Below are positions 1 through 9,400 of a stretch of 64,000 nt of DNA, piece after piece. Position 1 is the first letter of the stretch; every line of letters starts with the position of its first letter. Source of the DNA: a virus; IMG/VR virus record IMGVR_UViG_3300007513_002281, positions 1 to 64,000 of that record. The stretch is one strand, 5' to 3'. The position numbers and the translations under genes were made by a program. The notes under the pieces were generated by a model. The model did no database searches, had not been told where the DNA came from, and saw only the letters and a list, made by a program, of their open reading frames with translations.

Positions 1-837
1 AAGTCAACTGGGCTGGATGATGCACACTTTCTACTTCTTCCAGGAGCAGATGGAGTAGGTAAAAATATTGAGCTTGGTAAGAAAATCTTGTCTGATAATA
101 GCACATTTGTTGAAGACTATCTTAGGACTAGAATTGGAAAGGTTGACTGGCTGTTTGTTCTTGCTGGTGGCGGTGGTGGAACCGGCAGCGCATCCCATGC
201 ACTCGATGGCTGTATGAATAGATACCTTAAGTCGATCTCTGCATCAGGTCGAGTTGTCTATATTGTAACTGCACCGACTTCTCAAGAGCTTCTTAACCCT
301 ACAATTAAGTCAAACTATGAGTCAATAAAGAAAGATGTTTCGGGATCACCACATATCATAATTGATAATGAGAGACAGCTTCAGCTTTTAAGAGGAAAGG
401 TTGGAATGCTTGGTCTTTACCCAACAGCAAATAAAAACTTTGCTAAGTTAATTGGGCAAGTTCTTAAGCTTTCATCTGAACCGTCTCCCATTCAAACATT
501 TGATTCAAAGGATCTGGAGAGGTGCTTGTCGACTGATGGACGAATATTCTTAGGAACCACAGTTATAAGAGATCCAAGTGATCCCAATTTAGGCTCTCTG
601 ATCTATCAGAACTGTCTCCAGAAGTCTCCGTGTCCAGGGCCTAAGGGAAATATCCAGACTGGAGTTCTATTGCTTGTGGTAACCGATCAGATGGCTTCTG
701 ATCCCTCACTAAGCAATCAGCTAGAAGCTGCAATATCCTATGTCGGGGGAAGGGCATCTGCTCTCTTTTCAGGGGTTTATGTTAGAGACAAGCTTCCTGG
801 ACTTATTGCAATCACAGCTCTTGGTGGAATAAAGTAA
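1..837 (+). CDS. FtsZ/tubulin-like GTPase, 5' end outside the window
   Basis: The frame is open from base 1, so the start lies upstream; 278 residues remain. The tubulin/FtsZ GTP-binding glycine box is clear (LAGGGGGTGSAS, about codons 55-66). About 100 residues later a segment FDSKDLER fits the T7 synergy loop, keeping two aspartates spaced as in the family's NxDxxD motif, which completes the neighbour's GTPase site in a filament. The protein stops right after the C-terminal sheet (ITALGGIK), so it has no long FtsZ-type tail for FtsA/ZipA binding. Phage tubulins (PhuZ, TubZ) position replication bodies or segregate DNA; this one reads more like FtsZ than PhuZ by eye. A function in centring phage DNA or in disturbing host division is inference. 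Family assignment is fairly secure, subfamily is not. Confidence 0.75.
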   Translation, partial: KSTGLDDAHFLLLPGADGVGKNIELGKKILSDNSTFVEDYLRTRIGKVDWLFVLAGGGGGTGSASHALDGCMNRYLKSISASGRVVYIVTAPTSQELLNPTIKSNYESIKKDVSGSPHIIIDNERQLQLLRGKVGMLGLYPTANKNFAKLIGQVLKLSSEPSPIQTFDSKDLERCLSTDGRIFLGTTVIRDPSDPNLGSLIYQNCLQKSPCPGPKGNIQTGVLLLVVTDQMASDPSLSNQLEAAISYVGGRASALFSGVYVRDKLPGLIAITALGGIK

Positions 838-841
838 TCTT

Positions 842-1513
842 ATGGCTAGCAGGCTAGGACAAATAGATCTCTTAAATTTCTGGGAAACACCTATCTTTTT
901 GATAAAAAATCCAGAGCATAGTGCTATTAGGGATAGTTTAAAAGAATATATCTACACTCAGGAAAAACTACAACAGTCGCCTATTGATAGTAATGTAGCA
1001 CCCCGAATAAAGTCAAATCTATCAGAGAGTGAGTTTAACTTTCTTAATAGGGACAATGATGCTGTAAATCAGGTAGCACAGTTTATTATTCAGTCGTGCT
1101 CTACATGTATTTCGAATATTAACAGACAATTCTGGGGTAGATACAAAGATCAAAATTTAAACCTTCCCAGTCTAGAGATTCATGAATCTTGGTACCATGT
1201 TACTAGAACTGGTGGATATCATGGCGTCCATGCACATACTAATTGTTCATGGTGTGCAATCTACTATGTTGACGTTGGTGAGAAAGATGAGAATGGCATC
1301 CCAAGCGGAAGAAATACATTTTTTAAGCCCATTGTTTCAAGTTACTATGATCCAGGAATGGACTGGTTTGTCAAGTCAAATCAGTTCGAACCGCCAGTTG
1401 AAGACGGAGATTTAGTCCTATTTCCTTCTTACTTATACCATAATGCGTTTCCGTACATGGGAACAAAAAAAGATAGAATTATTATAGCCATGAACATGAG
1501 AGTGAATGAATGA
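842..1513 (+). CDS. 2OG-Fe(II) oxygenase
   Basis: A 223-residue protein of the 2-oxoglutarate/Fe(II) oxygenase fold, of the type common in cyanophages and marine myoviruses. The sequence HVHAHTNCSWCAIYYV (second half of the protein) resembles the proximal metal-binding strand of the phage family, and GDLVLFPSYLYHNAFPY followed by KKDRIIIAMN supplies the distal histidine and the 2OG-binding arginine. The substrate cannot be told from sequence; protein hydroxylation and base modification are both possible. It starts 4 bases after the FtsZ-like gene and is probably co-transcribed with it. Confidence 0.75.
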   Translation: MASRLGQIDLLNFWETPIFLIKNPEHSAIRDSLKEYIYTQEKLQQSPIDSNVAPRIKSNLSESEFNFLNRDNDAVNQVAQFIIQSCSTCISNINRQFWGRYKDQNLNLPSLEIHESWYHVTRTGGYHGVHAHTNCSWCAIYYVDVGEKDENGIPSGRNTFFKPIVSSYYDPGMDWFVKSNQFEPPVEDGDLVLFPSYLYHNAFPYMGTKKDRIIIAMNMRVNE

Positions 1514-1564
1514 GAATGTGATCTTTATTGATCAACTGCTACCTAGATCGTGAAAATAGGGCTA

Positions 1565-1573
1565 TGATATAAT
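1565..1573 (+). promoter_or_regulatory. Extended -10 promoter (TGATATAAT)
   Basis: TGn followed by a perfect TATAAT, with no convincing -35 box. The expected start point near 1580 gives a leader of about 30 bases before the ATG at 1610. The same extended -10 pattern recurs before several other genes in the window. Confidence 0.5.
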
Positions 1574-1609
1574 ATTTATATTTTGAAGCACTTATATGGA
1601 GACAGTGTT

Positions 1610-1867
1610 ATGAAAATTGAAACTTCTGAAATTAGATCGATCGTAAGAGAAGAAATGAAAAGGCAGTCAAAAGCATCTGCTCCTGCCAGAAGAAGGGCTA
1701 AGCCCTCTCGAAGGCGCCCGACAAGAAAGTCTTCTCTTACTGAAGCTAGAAGAAGAGATCGAGTTGACAATTGGCTGGATTATCAAATTGAGAAAGAAGA
1801 AAGGCTTAAAGAGTCAAAGAAGAAAGGATGCGGCTGCAACGACACCAATAGTCGTCGTCGACGCTGA
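1610..1867 (+). CDS. Small arginine-rich protein with N-terminal capsid-targeting-like peptide
   Basis: 85 residues. I chose the ATG at 1610 because GGAG lies 8 bases upstream and because it places the peptide MKIETSEIRSIVREEMKR at the very N terminus, as in other tagged proteins here. An upstream in-frame ATG (1583) has no ribosome site. Residues about 25-47 are rich in Arg and Lys and are followed by SLTEARRR, where L-T-E then A fits the T4 prohead protease rule (L/I-x-E). The C terminus is a Cys and Arg tail (KKGCGCNDTNSRRRR). A DNA-binding internal capsid protein is the best guess. No database family is recognised. Confidence 0.6.
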   Translation: MKIETSEIRSIVREEMKRQSKASAPARRRAKPSRRRPTRKSSLTEARRRDRVDNWLDYQIEKEERLKESKKKGCGCNDTNSRRRR

Positions 1868-1879
1868 CAGGATCTCTTT

Positions 1880-2863
1880 ATGCCCTATGTTCGATGCGGG
1901 AAATGCGTCTATAAAGGCAGGAGCTGCAAGAGAAAGGGCAAGAAAATGGGATGCTCTGATTCAATTCCCAAGGCTAAAAAGTATTTAAAGACGATCGGGT
2001 GGCGTTCTACACATGAGTCACGTGATATTGCAGAATTAAGACAGATAGTCAGAACAGTTTTACTAGTTGAAAAATCTCTAAGGGGTCGCGGACTAGAGAG
2101 AGTAGCAAAAAAAATAGCTAGAGAAGTAACTCGTTCACTTAAGGATGATGAGATAAAAGAAATCTTTGCTAGGCTAGGGAAAATACATTTTAAGCTAGAC
2201 TATACCCCCCCTGAAAAAGTTACGTGGCTCAGAGATGTAATTGTATACATGAACCCGCCGGTAGGAAACCGTATGTACAACGCATCGGCAGCTTACGAAT
2301 ATTCTAAAAACGCGCCCGAAGAAGAGAGAAGAAATTCAGATCTCATCCTTAAATTATTCATGCCTGCAGACTACACAGACAAAGATGTAGATTGGTTTGT
2401 TACAAAGTACATGGGTACTATTCGTCATGAGCTAGAGCATTCAGGTCAGGCGACAGAAGACATCGAGGCGACACAGAGAAAGATTAAGGATGAAGAAGAC
2501 ATCTGGGCTTCACTTGAAAATATTGAGGCATATTTCATTGACAAGGCTGAGACACCTGCACATGTCGCTGACTGGGTCTTGCAAGCAAAGAGAGAAGGCG
2601 AGCACGCCTCCGATGTGATCGATTGGGAATTACAAAATATTTATGCCACAGCTCTTCATAAGGGATATACAGAAGAAGAGTTAGGGCCTGTCATGGCAAG
2701 AATTCGTGAGATCTATCAGTATTATCTAATGACTAGATGGTCTCAGCAGGATTGGCCTGCAGAAATGAGAGACGAAGAGTCAGATGAGCTTTCACAAGAA
2801 GAGGCAGATCAACTTGAGGATCTGGTTGACAAAGCAGTTGATGATGCTTTGGATGATGAGTGA
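1880..2863 (+). CDS. Putative HExxH zinc metallopeptidase, tagged virion protein
   Basis: 327 residues; an AGGA sits 7 bases before the ATG. The N terminus is short, basic and has four cysteines (CGKC, then C at about 16 and 25), suggesting a metal-binding knuckle. Next comes AELRQIVRTVLLVE, a version of the peptide found on several other proteins here, ending in L-V-E. Residues 183-187 are HELEH, the gluzincin zinc-binding core, within a helix (TIRHELEHSGQ); a Glu in the helix some 25-35 residues later could be the third ligand. The C-terminal 40 residues are very acidic. A virion-associated peptidase is inferred from the tag; the substrate is unknown. The next gene starts almost at its stop codon. 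Confidence 0.55.
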   Translation: MPYVRCGKCVYKGRSCKRKGKKMGCSDSIPKAKKYLKTIGWRSTHESRDIAELRQIVRTVLLVEKSLRGRGLERVAKKIAREVTRSLKDDEIKEIFARLGKIHFKLDYTPPEKVTWLRDVIVYMNPPVGNRMYNASAAYEYSKNAPEEERRNSDLILKLFMPADYTDKDVDWFVTKYMGTIRHELEHSGQATEDIEATQRKIKDEEDIWASLENIEAYFIDKAETPAHVADWVLQAKREGEHASDVIDWELQNIYATALHKGYTEEELGPVMARIREIYQYYLMTRWSQQDWPAEMRDEESDELSQEEADQLEDLVDKAVDDALDDE

Positions 2864-2871
2864 GTAAGAAT

Positions 2872-3048
2872 ATGAGAATTTTATTATTGATAACATTAAT
2901 TTCCTGTGCCCCTAAGCATATTGAGACTGAGAATCCATCTCAATTTTCCGACTATCCGGAGATTGATATTGAGCTTGAGGATCTGGAAGATCTACCTGAG
3001 GCTGGTAATGAAGAATCAGAAGAAGAAATCGAAGAAGAAGAAAGATAG
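2872..3048 (+). CDS. Small acidic lipoprotein
   Basis: 58 residues starting at the ATG (an in-frame GTG at 2860 is possible and would overlap the previous gene). The first 13 residues are hydrophobic and end in LISC, a good lipobox for signal peptidase II. The mature part is short and extremely acidic, ending in a run of Glu. Size and lipobox recall outer spanins (Rz1-like), but there is no proline-rich segment and no inner spanin next to it, so lysis is only one possibility. It overlaps the next gene by 41 bases in another frame. Confidence 0.5.
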   Translation: MRILLLITLISCAPKHIETENPSQFSDYPEIDIELEDLEDLPEAGNEESEEEIEEEER

Positions 3049-3253
3049 ATTTAAATATTCCGGATCTTATCCTGAAGAGACATATGAGATAGGAACAGAA
3101 AAAAATCTACATCTTGATAAGCCTAGTAGCCACGGCGGCTGGCCTACTGGCGAGTATGATCCTCCAGTTAATAAACAAATATCAGCCTGGCTCAAGTCAA
3201 TGAAATTGCTGAAAGAGTACATAAAAGAGTATGTTCGAAGTGACTCGGACTGA
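3008..3253 (+). CDS. Small protein with C-terminal LKEYIKEYVR peptide
   Basis: 81 residues; start chosen at the ATG at 3008, where GAGG lies 6 bases upstream, rather than an earlier in-frame ATG that would add a segment that looks like a shadow of the lipoprotein gene. It begins with a lysine-rich stretch, has a polar middle (HGGWPTGEYDPPVNKQ) and ends in MKLLKEYIKEYVRSD. That C-terminal helix resembles the LRxxIREE-type peptide of other putative virion proteins here. No family recognised; probably a minor virion protein. Confidence 0.5.
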   Translation: MKNQKKKSKKKKDRFKYSGSYPEETYEIGTEKNLHLDKPSSHGGWPTGEYDPPVNKQISAWLKSMKLLKEYIKEYVRSDSD

Positions 3254-3296
3254 AGTACTGAGCTAATAAAAAGAGAGAAACGACTTATTTCTAACA

Positions 3297-3304
3297 ATAC
3301 TTAT
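3297..3304 (+). promoter_or_regulatory. Putative late promoter element ATACTTAT
   Basis: An 8-base match to ATA[CG]TTAT, 36 bases before the GTG of the first neck gene. The same octamer precedes five other structural genes, which is the main support; taken alone it would be weak. Confidence 0.4.
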
Positions 3305-3340
3305 CGATAGAAGTCTGTTTCAATTTTCTGGAGTTAACTC

Positions 3341-4525
3341 GTGTCTACATTCTCAAATACAACAAGTCCAACTCCTTTTTCAATATTTGATTCTGACACT
3401 GACTTTAAAGCTGACGCTGATAATGTTGTGACCTTTGTTAAGAGAAAGCTAGGAGATGATATTCTTAGTGTTGAGCTTACTAAAAAGCAAATTTGGGCAA
3501 ACTTTGAAGAAGCAAGCCTGGAATATGGATCAATCCTCAATCAATATCAGGCAAAGTCACAGCTAGTACAGTTTATGGGCATGCCAACTGGGAGCATTGA
3601 TCAAGGAATGTCTGGATCTGAGCAGAGATATCCTCGTGAAAATTTAGAGTACTTAAGTAGATTTGCAGAGCCCTATTCAATGGAAGCTGGCATTGGAGGT
3701 TCATATAATATGATCTCTGGAACTATTGAGCTTGAAAGAGGAAGACAGGATTACGATATCTATGATGAGCTTAAAAATGCCGGTGGGACAGTCATGTTCA
3801 ATTCAGCGAGTAATGCTACCCCTAAGACAAAGCTTAAGATTAGAGAGGTTTTTCACTTTAACCCACAGGCTGCATATAGATTTTTTGATACAACCAGCGC
3901 AATCAATTATCTGAATAATGAATTTTCATTTGAATCGTTTACACCTGAAACAATATTCTATGTTCTTCCGGTATTTGAAGACATTTTAAGAGCAGGACAG
4001 CTAGATTTATCTAATAGAGTTAGAAGATCAAATTATTCATATGAAGTAATTGGCAGAAAGATAAGAATATTTCCTATGCCCACAGCTCACGACCCAAAGA
4101 ATCTTTTTTTAAGAATACAGTTTCATCCCGATCCGCTAAGTCCAGATTATCAGGATGATACAACTCATGGTGTCAATAACTTATCTAATATACCTTTTGG
4201 AAATTTAGTTTATTCTAGAATCAATAGCATCGGAAAACAGTGGATACGACAATATACACTTGCTCTTTCTAGAGAGCAGCTAGGAATTGTTCGATCTAAG
4301 TTTTCATCGATACCGATACCTGGATCGGATCTATCATTAAATGGCGATAATTTAATTACCCAGGGAAGGGAGGACAAGACAAATTTATCAACACAGCTAA
4401 AGGAGATGCTTGACACAATGACATATGATAAGCTGATGGAGACACAAGCAGCTCGAGCTGAGTCTATAAATAAGCAGCTTAAGTTTATACCAGTGCCATT
4501 GGGCAAAGCAATATTTATGGGATAA
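3341..4525 (+). CDS. Virion structural protein, probable neck/connector protein
   Basis: 394 residues. The start is a GTG with GGAG 7 bases upstream; no closer ATG fits. It begins a tight run of structural genes (4-8 base gaps) that leads to the sheath genes, so a neck, head-completion or tail-completion role is the natural reading. The segment from about 90 to 135 (YPRENLEYLSRF, then NMISGTIELERG) is of a type I recognise from hypothetical structural proteins of aquatic myoviruses, without a known biochemical activity. No transmembrane or enzymatic motifs are visible. Confidence 0.55.
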   Translation: MSTFSNTTSPTPFSIFDSDTDFKADADNVVTFVKRKLGDDILSVELTKKQIWANFEEASLEYGSILNQYQAKSQLVQFMGMPTGSIDQGMSGSEQRYPRENLEYLSRFAEPYSMEAGIGGSYNMISGTIELERGRQDYDIYDELKNAGGTVMFNSASNATPKTKLKIREVFHFNPQAAYRFFDTTSAINYLNNEFSFESFTPETIFYVLPVFEDILRAGQLDLSNRVRRSNYSYEVIGRKIRIFPMPTAHDPKNLFLRIQFHPDPLSPDYQDDTTHGVNNLSNIPFGNLVYSRINSIGKQWIRQYTLALSREQLGIVRSKFSSIPIPGSDLSLNGDNLITQGREDKTNLSTQLKEMLDTMTYDKLMETQAARAESINKQLKFIPVPLGKAIFMG

Positions 4526-4528
4526 TAA

Positions 4529-5197
4529 ATGGCCAGACTTTTTATAACAGAAAGAGAAATTAATTTTATTAATGATATTGGAAAAGAGGTTATGAAAGAT
4601 GTCATTGGCCAGAAGATCTATTATTTTCCTATAAATGAGGTTAAATCCAGAGTTCACGATGTTTATGAAGAAGCTGTAGAAAAAGTTTTTGATAATCCGA
4701 TAGAAATTGATGCATTAGTAGAATATACACCCCAGGAAATTAGAGCTAATGTTTTTGGAAGTGAAGAGTCTTATAGCATTGATGTATATTTGCAAGAGAG
4801 AGATCTTAATGACAAGGGAATTAATGTGACTGAGGGAGATTTCTTTAGCTACGGCGAGGTTTTCTTCGAAGTCATTCAAGCTCCTGACTCTGCTGTTATT
4901 TATGGTCAGATTGAACATAAGGGCTTTATAACTATCAAAGGCAAGCAGTCCAGAAAGGGACAATTTATGTCACATACATTCGGACCTACAGACGAGGCTT
5001 ATTCAGATCCAGATGCTGTTCAAGATACATTTGTTCAACAGAGAGGGCAGAAGATGAATAGACTTGGCGAGACAGGTGATGTAAGAGAGTTACAAAAGAG
5101 AGGTATTTTAGAAAAACCGATTTCTGGTCCTGCTGAGGTGTCTCAGCAAGGAGATTCAACTGGTGCTGGATCTTCATTTTATGGCGATGACTGCTAG
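4529..5197 (+). CDS. Virion structural protein, possible head-closure/neck protein
   Basis: 222 residues, starting 3 bases after the previous stop. The N-terminal helix (ITEREINFINDIGKEVMKDV) is followed by a beta-rich core (about 70-135) with a strand-turn pattern, DVYLQERDLNDKGINVTEG, of the kind seen in small barrel-shaped connector or stopper proteins. The C terminus (from about residue 150) is polar, Gly/Gln-rich and probably flexible. Position between the previous connector-like gene and a sheath-terminator-like gene supports a neck role. The exact T4 counterpart cannot be named. Confidence 0.5.
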   Translation: MARLFITEREINFINDIGKEVMKDVIGQKIYYFPINEVKSRVHDVYEEAVEKVFDNPIEIDALVEYTPQEIRANVFGSEESYSIDVYLQERDLNDKGINVTEGDFFSYGEVFFEVIQAPDSAVIYGQIEHKGFITIKGKQSRKGQFMSHTFGPTDEAYSDPDAVQDTFVQQRGQKMNRLGETGDVRELQKRGILEKPISGPAEVSQQGDSTGAGSSFYGDDC

Positions 5198-5204
5198 GTG
5201 AGAC

Positions 5205-6398
5205 ATGAGAAAGATAGATACACCGTATGAAGGAGAGAATGTTCCTGAAGACTTTAATATTCCTGAGATGGGAATAGAGCAAACTGATCGTGCTGTATTT
5301 GATCTATTTGATAAGAAGTTAGCCTTTGAAGTCATAATCAACAATAAAGCAACTCATGTTCCAGTTGTATTCGCAGCAGGTGAGCGGTTTGCTTTAACAA
5401 GAAGAAGACAGCCAATTAGAGATAAAAATAATGCACTTATACTTCCTATAATATCAATACATAGAGAATCAATTAATCACAGCCCAGATCAAGCAGGTTA
5501 CGGTACACCAATTTCTTTTAGAGATCAGCAGAGCTATGTTGTTCGACGTCGACTTGACTCTTCTGATAGAGATTATCAAAATATTATTAACAAGCAAGCC
5601 TTAAAAAATCAAAAGAATGTTACATCAAGAGCTAACTTTGGTGCTTCTGATATATCACCAGGAAATACTGCTAAGCCTGGAACAATCGCTTCAAGAAGAA
5701 ATTTGGGAAATCTTTCTTTTTTAGATCACTCTGGGCCTTACATTGATTCTAAGGTTGGAAATAATATTTTTGAAATTATTACTATACCCTATCCGTCTTT
5801 TATGGTAATTGAATATGAGGTGATTATATGGGCTCAGTATATGCAACAAATGAATCAGATAGTTCAACATCTAATGTCAAGATTTGACGGGCAGGGTCAT
5901 GAATTTGAGATAGAAACTAGGGAGGGATATAAGCTTGTTGCGTATGTTAAATCACCCTTTTCAACAGGAGATAACTTTTCAGAGTACTCTAACGAAGAAA
6001 GAATTATCAAATATAGCTTTAAAATAAGTGTCCCTACATTTATGCTAGCTGTCAAGCAACCCGGTCTACCCACACCGTTTAGAAGATTTCTATCTGCTCC
6101 TAACATTGAGTTCGGATATCAGCAAGTTTCAACTCAAGTTGTTAGTGAATTCGGCTCGCCCTATGGTCAGTCTGATATTGATAAGTTCATACTTAGTGAT
6201 GTTGAAATCCTGGACCCTAACGGAAACTCTCCTGTATCAAGGGGTCAAGGAAGTGAGCGTCTTGTAGATGTCGAAGTTGATCCGTTTAGCGGAGAGAAGC
6301 AGACAAGATTTCTTAAGGTGCTTACTAGAAATCAGAGATCTGGTGAAACTGTTGCTAGTTCTCGCATTGTTGTTGACCTTGAGACTCAATACGAATAG
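5205..6398 (+). CDS. Tail completion/sheath-stabiliser-like structural protein
   Basis: 397 residues. The core from about 195 to 285 (FMVIEYEVIIWAQYMQQMNQ, then a YKLVAYVKSP strand and IIKYSFKISV) resembles the terminator fold of T4 gp15/gp3-type proteins, in which a strand-helix-strand core makes a hexameric ring on the tail end. It sits immediately upstream of the sheath genes, which fits. The first 190 residues are beta-rich and the last 100 look extended. Assignment to the gp15/gp3 class is by pattern and context only. Confidence 0.5.
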   Translation: MRKIDTPYEGENVPEDFNIPEMGIEQTDRAVFDLFDKKLAFEVIINNKATHVPVVFAAGERFALTRRRQPIRDKNNALILPIISIHRESINHSPDQAGYGTPISFRDQQSYVVRRRLDSSDRDYQNIINKQALKNQKNVTSRANFGASDISPGNTAKPGTIASRRNLGNLSFLDHSGPYIDSKVGNNIFEIITIPYPSFMVIEYEVIIWAQYMQQMNQIVQHLMSRFDGQGHEFEIETREGYKLVAYVKSPFSTGDNFSEYSNEERIIKYSFKISVPTFMLAVKQPGLPTPFRRFLSAPNIEFGYQQVSTQVVSEFGSPYGQSDIDKFILSDVEILDPNGNSPVSRGQGSERLVDVEVDPFSGEKQTRFLKVLTRNQRSGETVASSRIVVDLETQYE

Positions 6399-6417
6399 AC
6401 AATTGAATTTTTGAGCG

Positions 6418-6425
6418 ATAGTTAT
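6418..6425 (+). promoter_or_regulatory. Putative late promoter element ATAGTTAT
   Basis: Exact match to ATA[CG]TTAT in the 60-base gap, ending 33 bases before the first sheath gene. Confidence 0.4.
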
Positions 6426-6458
6426 AGCTGTAGAGATTTGTAAATGGGAGACTGATTT

Positions 6459-9400
6459 ATGGCTGAACAAACCTTTAAGTCACCGGGATTTTTTGAATCA
6501 GAGCTAGATTTATCCGGAGGTACAGAAAAAGAGATTGTTGGAGTTCCGGCAGGCGTTGCAAGCCCTTCCGAAATGGGACCTGCTTTTGTTCCTGTAACAG
6601 TTGGATCTTTTGCTGAATTTGAGCAGAAATTTGGCGGAATTAATGAGAAGTATTTTGGACCTTACGCTGTTAGAGAGTTTTTAAAGAGCAGGACCGCACT
6701 GACTTTTGTTAGAACACTGGGTGCCGGCGGTAACTCCAACTCAACTGACTTCACCACAACAATGAATCAAGGAACAGTTAGGAACGCTGGATTTATCATC
6801 AAGGGATCAGCTGGAGCTGCAACACCCTATGCAAGGCCCGCGGGAATGGTTCAGTTTATTGCTGCAAGGCATTTCTTATCATCTTCTGAGCAGTATGGAT
6901 TTCCAGAATTTACTAAGAATAGAAGTGTCATTGATTCATCAAGGACTCGGCTGATTCGAGGAATGATCTTTAACAGCACGGGAACTAGGTTTCAGATATT
7001 GGACTACAATGAAGAGTACTCTGACATCCACCAGAGCTTTCACTCCGATGTTGGAACAATTGATCCGACTGGAAAAGGCCCTATGCGGAACCGGTTCAAG
7101 CTTGCCCTTTCTTCATCGTCTGGGCACTACGCTCATGAGGGTCATTCCGGGATTAGAATATTTACAGCTTCATTGAATCCTGATGATGATTTTTATATCT
7201 CTAAGATTTTAAATACAGATTTGGACCAATTTCAAAAAGAAGGGTACGTTCTTTACGCTCACTTTCCAGTTGAGCATGAAATTGCCTCTATTTCTTATTA
7301 TACAGGTTCAGTCGGCCTAGTCTCTGGATCAAGCTTGGCATCTGCGGGATCAGGTGATACATCAGAGACATTCTTAGATCTATATGGGCGATTTGATACC
7401 AGATATACAACACCAAGAACAACCTATTTTATATCTCAGCCCTTTGGAAGAAAAGAGCTTGATTTATTCTACTTTGAGACAATTTCAGATGGAGCTGTTG
7501 CAAACAAAAGGTACAAGATATCAATAACAAATCTTAAAAGATCTTCAAACGATGCTGATCCGTATGGGACTTTCAACGTCCAAGTAAGGGACTTTGGTGA
7601 TACTGATACATCCACATCTGTTTTAGAGGAGTATAGGAACTGTAGCCTGGACCCAAATAGTGATGACTACGTTGCTAAGAAAATAGGTGACATGAAGGTA
7701 GTCTATAATTTTGATGCTGAGACTGATAGTGAAAAGAGGCTTATTGTAACAGGCAAGTATGCCAACGTTTCTTCTAGAGTTAGAATAATAATGAATTCTG
7801 ATGTTGAGGATAAAGATATACCTCCTAATAGTCTTCCCTTTGGGTTTAGAGGCTTGCCGACGCTTAAGACGACAGACACTTTGACTGATAGGCCTGACCG
7901 ACCGCTTAAGGGAATATACAGTGATCCCGGGATGGCTCAGGCGAGACGTCTTCATTGTTCAGGAACTGGAGAATCAAATCCACCACTTTCATCTTCAATA
8001 ATGCCCCCAGTTCCTCTTAGGTTCAAGGTTACAAAGGGAAATGTTGCTGAAAGCACCCCGCTAGGGGTCAAGGGAACAAACGAGATAGTCGATAGTCGCC
8101 TGTACTGGGGCGTAAAGTTTGAGAGAGTTGCCAGGACTGGCTCTTTAAAAGACTCGACACTTAATGCAAACGCATCTTCAGAGCCCAATAAGATTATTGG
8201 AAACTTTTCAAAATTTGTTGGAATTTCAAAACTAGATGCTCTTTTGTCTGGCTCTGGTGCAGATGAATTTAATAATAATAAGTTTACATTAGCTCAGGTT
8301 GCTCTTAGAAATTATCACACTAAGACAAACATAGCGCTATCTATAGACTCTTTTATTACAGCATCTGCAAAGGATCATATGATCGAAGCCTGTTATGTGA
8401 GATCTGCAAGACCAAGGGCAGAGACGCTAGCACTATACGATGCTGCCGGATCCACAGCTTTAAGAATTACTCTAGGTTCTTTGACACTTCTCACATCTTC
8501 TGTTAAGTTTAATAAATTCTCTGAATATATGAAATTTAGTAATTTTTTCTATGGGGGATTTGATGGTATAAATGTCCTAGACAAGGATATGAGAAGAATG
8601 AACGATAAAGCATCTTCTACAGACACTGGCGGAAAGGCATCTCTAGGAAGCCCGTCAGCTGGCACTTCTGAGGATATTGGGCTTGATAGTTCGTTTAAAT
8701 ATGGAACTGGTGATAGCAATAATACTATAGCATCTTACAGGGCAGCAGCTAGAATACTTACAGATCCTATGGCATCTCGAGTTAATATAGTTGTAATACC
8801 TGGAATTAGAGATAGCTCATTAACTGATTATGTCCTTGAAAGAACAAGAGAATACAGTCAAGCAATCTATATCATGGATATCCCACATTATGACGGCGAC
8901 AATAATAGGCTTTTTGAAGGAGCTGCAGGAAGACCTGCTGTCGACAAGACGTCAGAAAACTTTGAATCAAGAGCACTAGATAACAATTACGGTGCAACAT
9001 ACTTCCCAGATGTTTCAATTGCAGATTCATCTACTGGGATAGTAAAGAAGGTTCCATCTTCGATTGCTGCACTTGGAGCAATTGGATTTAATGATAGTAT
9101 TTCTTACCCATGGTTTGCACCTGCAGGATTTAATAGAGGAGCTCTTGACTTTGTTGTCGGAGTCGATGCTAAGCTAAGTGCTGGAGATCGAGATACACTT
9201 TACGAGGCCAGGATCAATCCAATAGCGACTTTTCCAAGCGCTGGATACGTGATATTCGGTCAAAAAACCCTTCAGCAAGCTAGAACAGCCCTTGATAGAG
9301 TCAACGTCAGAAGAATGCTAGTTGAGGTAAAGAGGCTAGTTTCTGAGGTAGCAAATAGAATAGTGTTTGATCAGAATACACCTTCGACTAGATCAAGCTT

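Noticed and set aside
2860-2871. GTG start for the lipoprotein gene overlapping the previous stop
   Set aside because: It would add four polar residues before a signal sequence that is already complete from the ATG at 2872; kept only as an alternative.
4465-4472. TATAAATA, the T4 late promoter sequence, about 57 bases before the gene at 4529
   Set aside because: It lies inside the coding sequence of the preceding gene, the two genes are 3 bases apart, and this sequence was not noticed before other structural genes.
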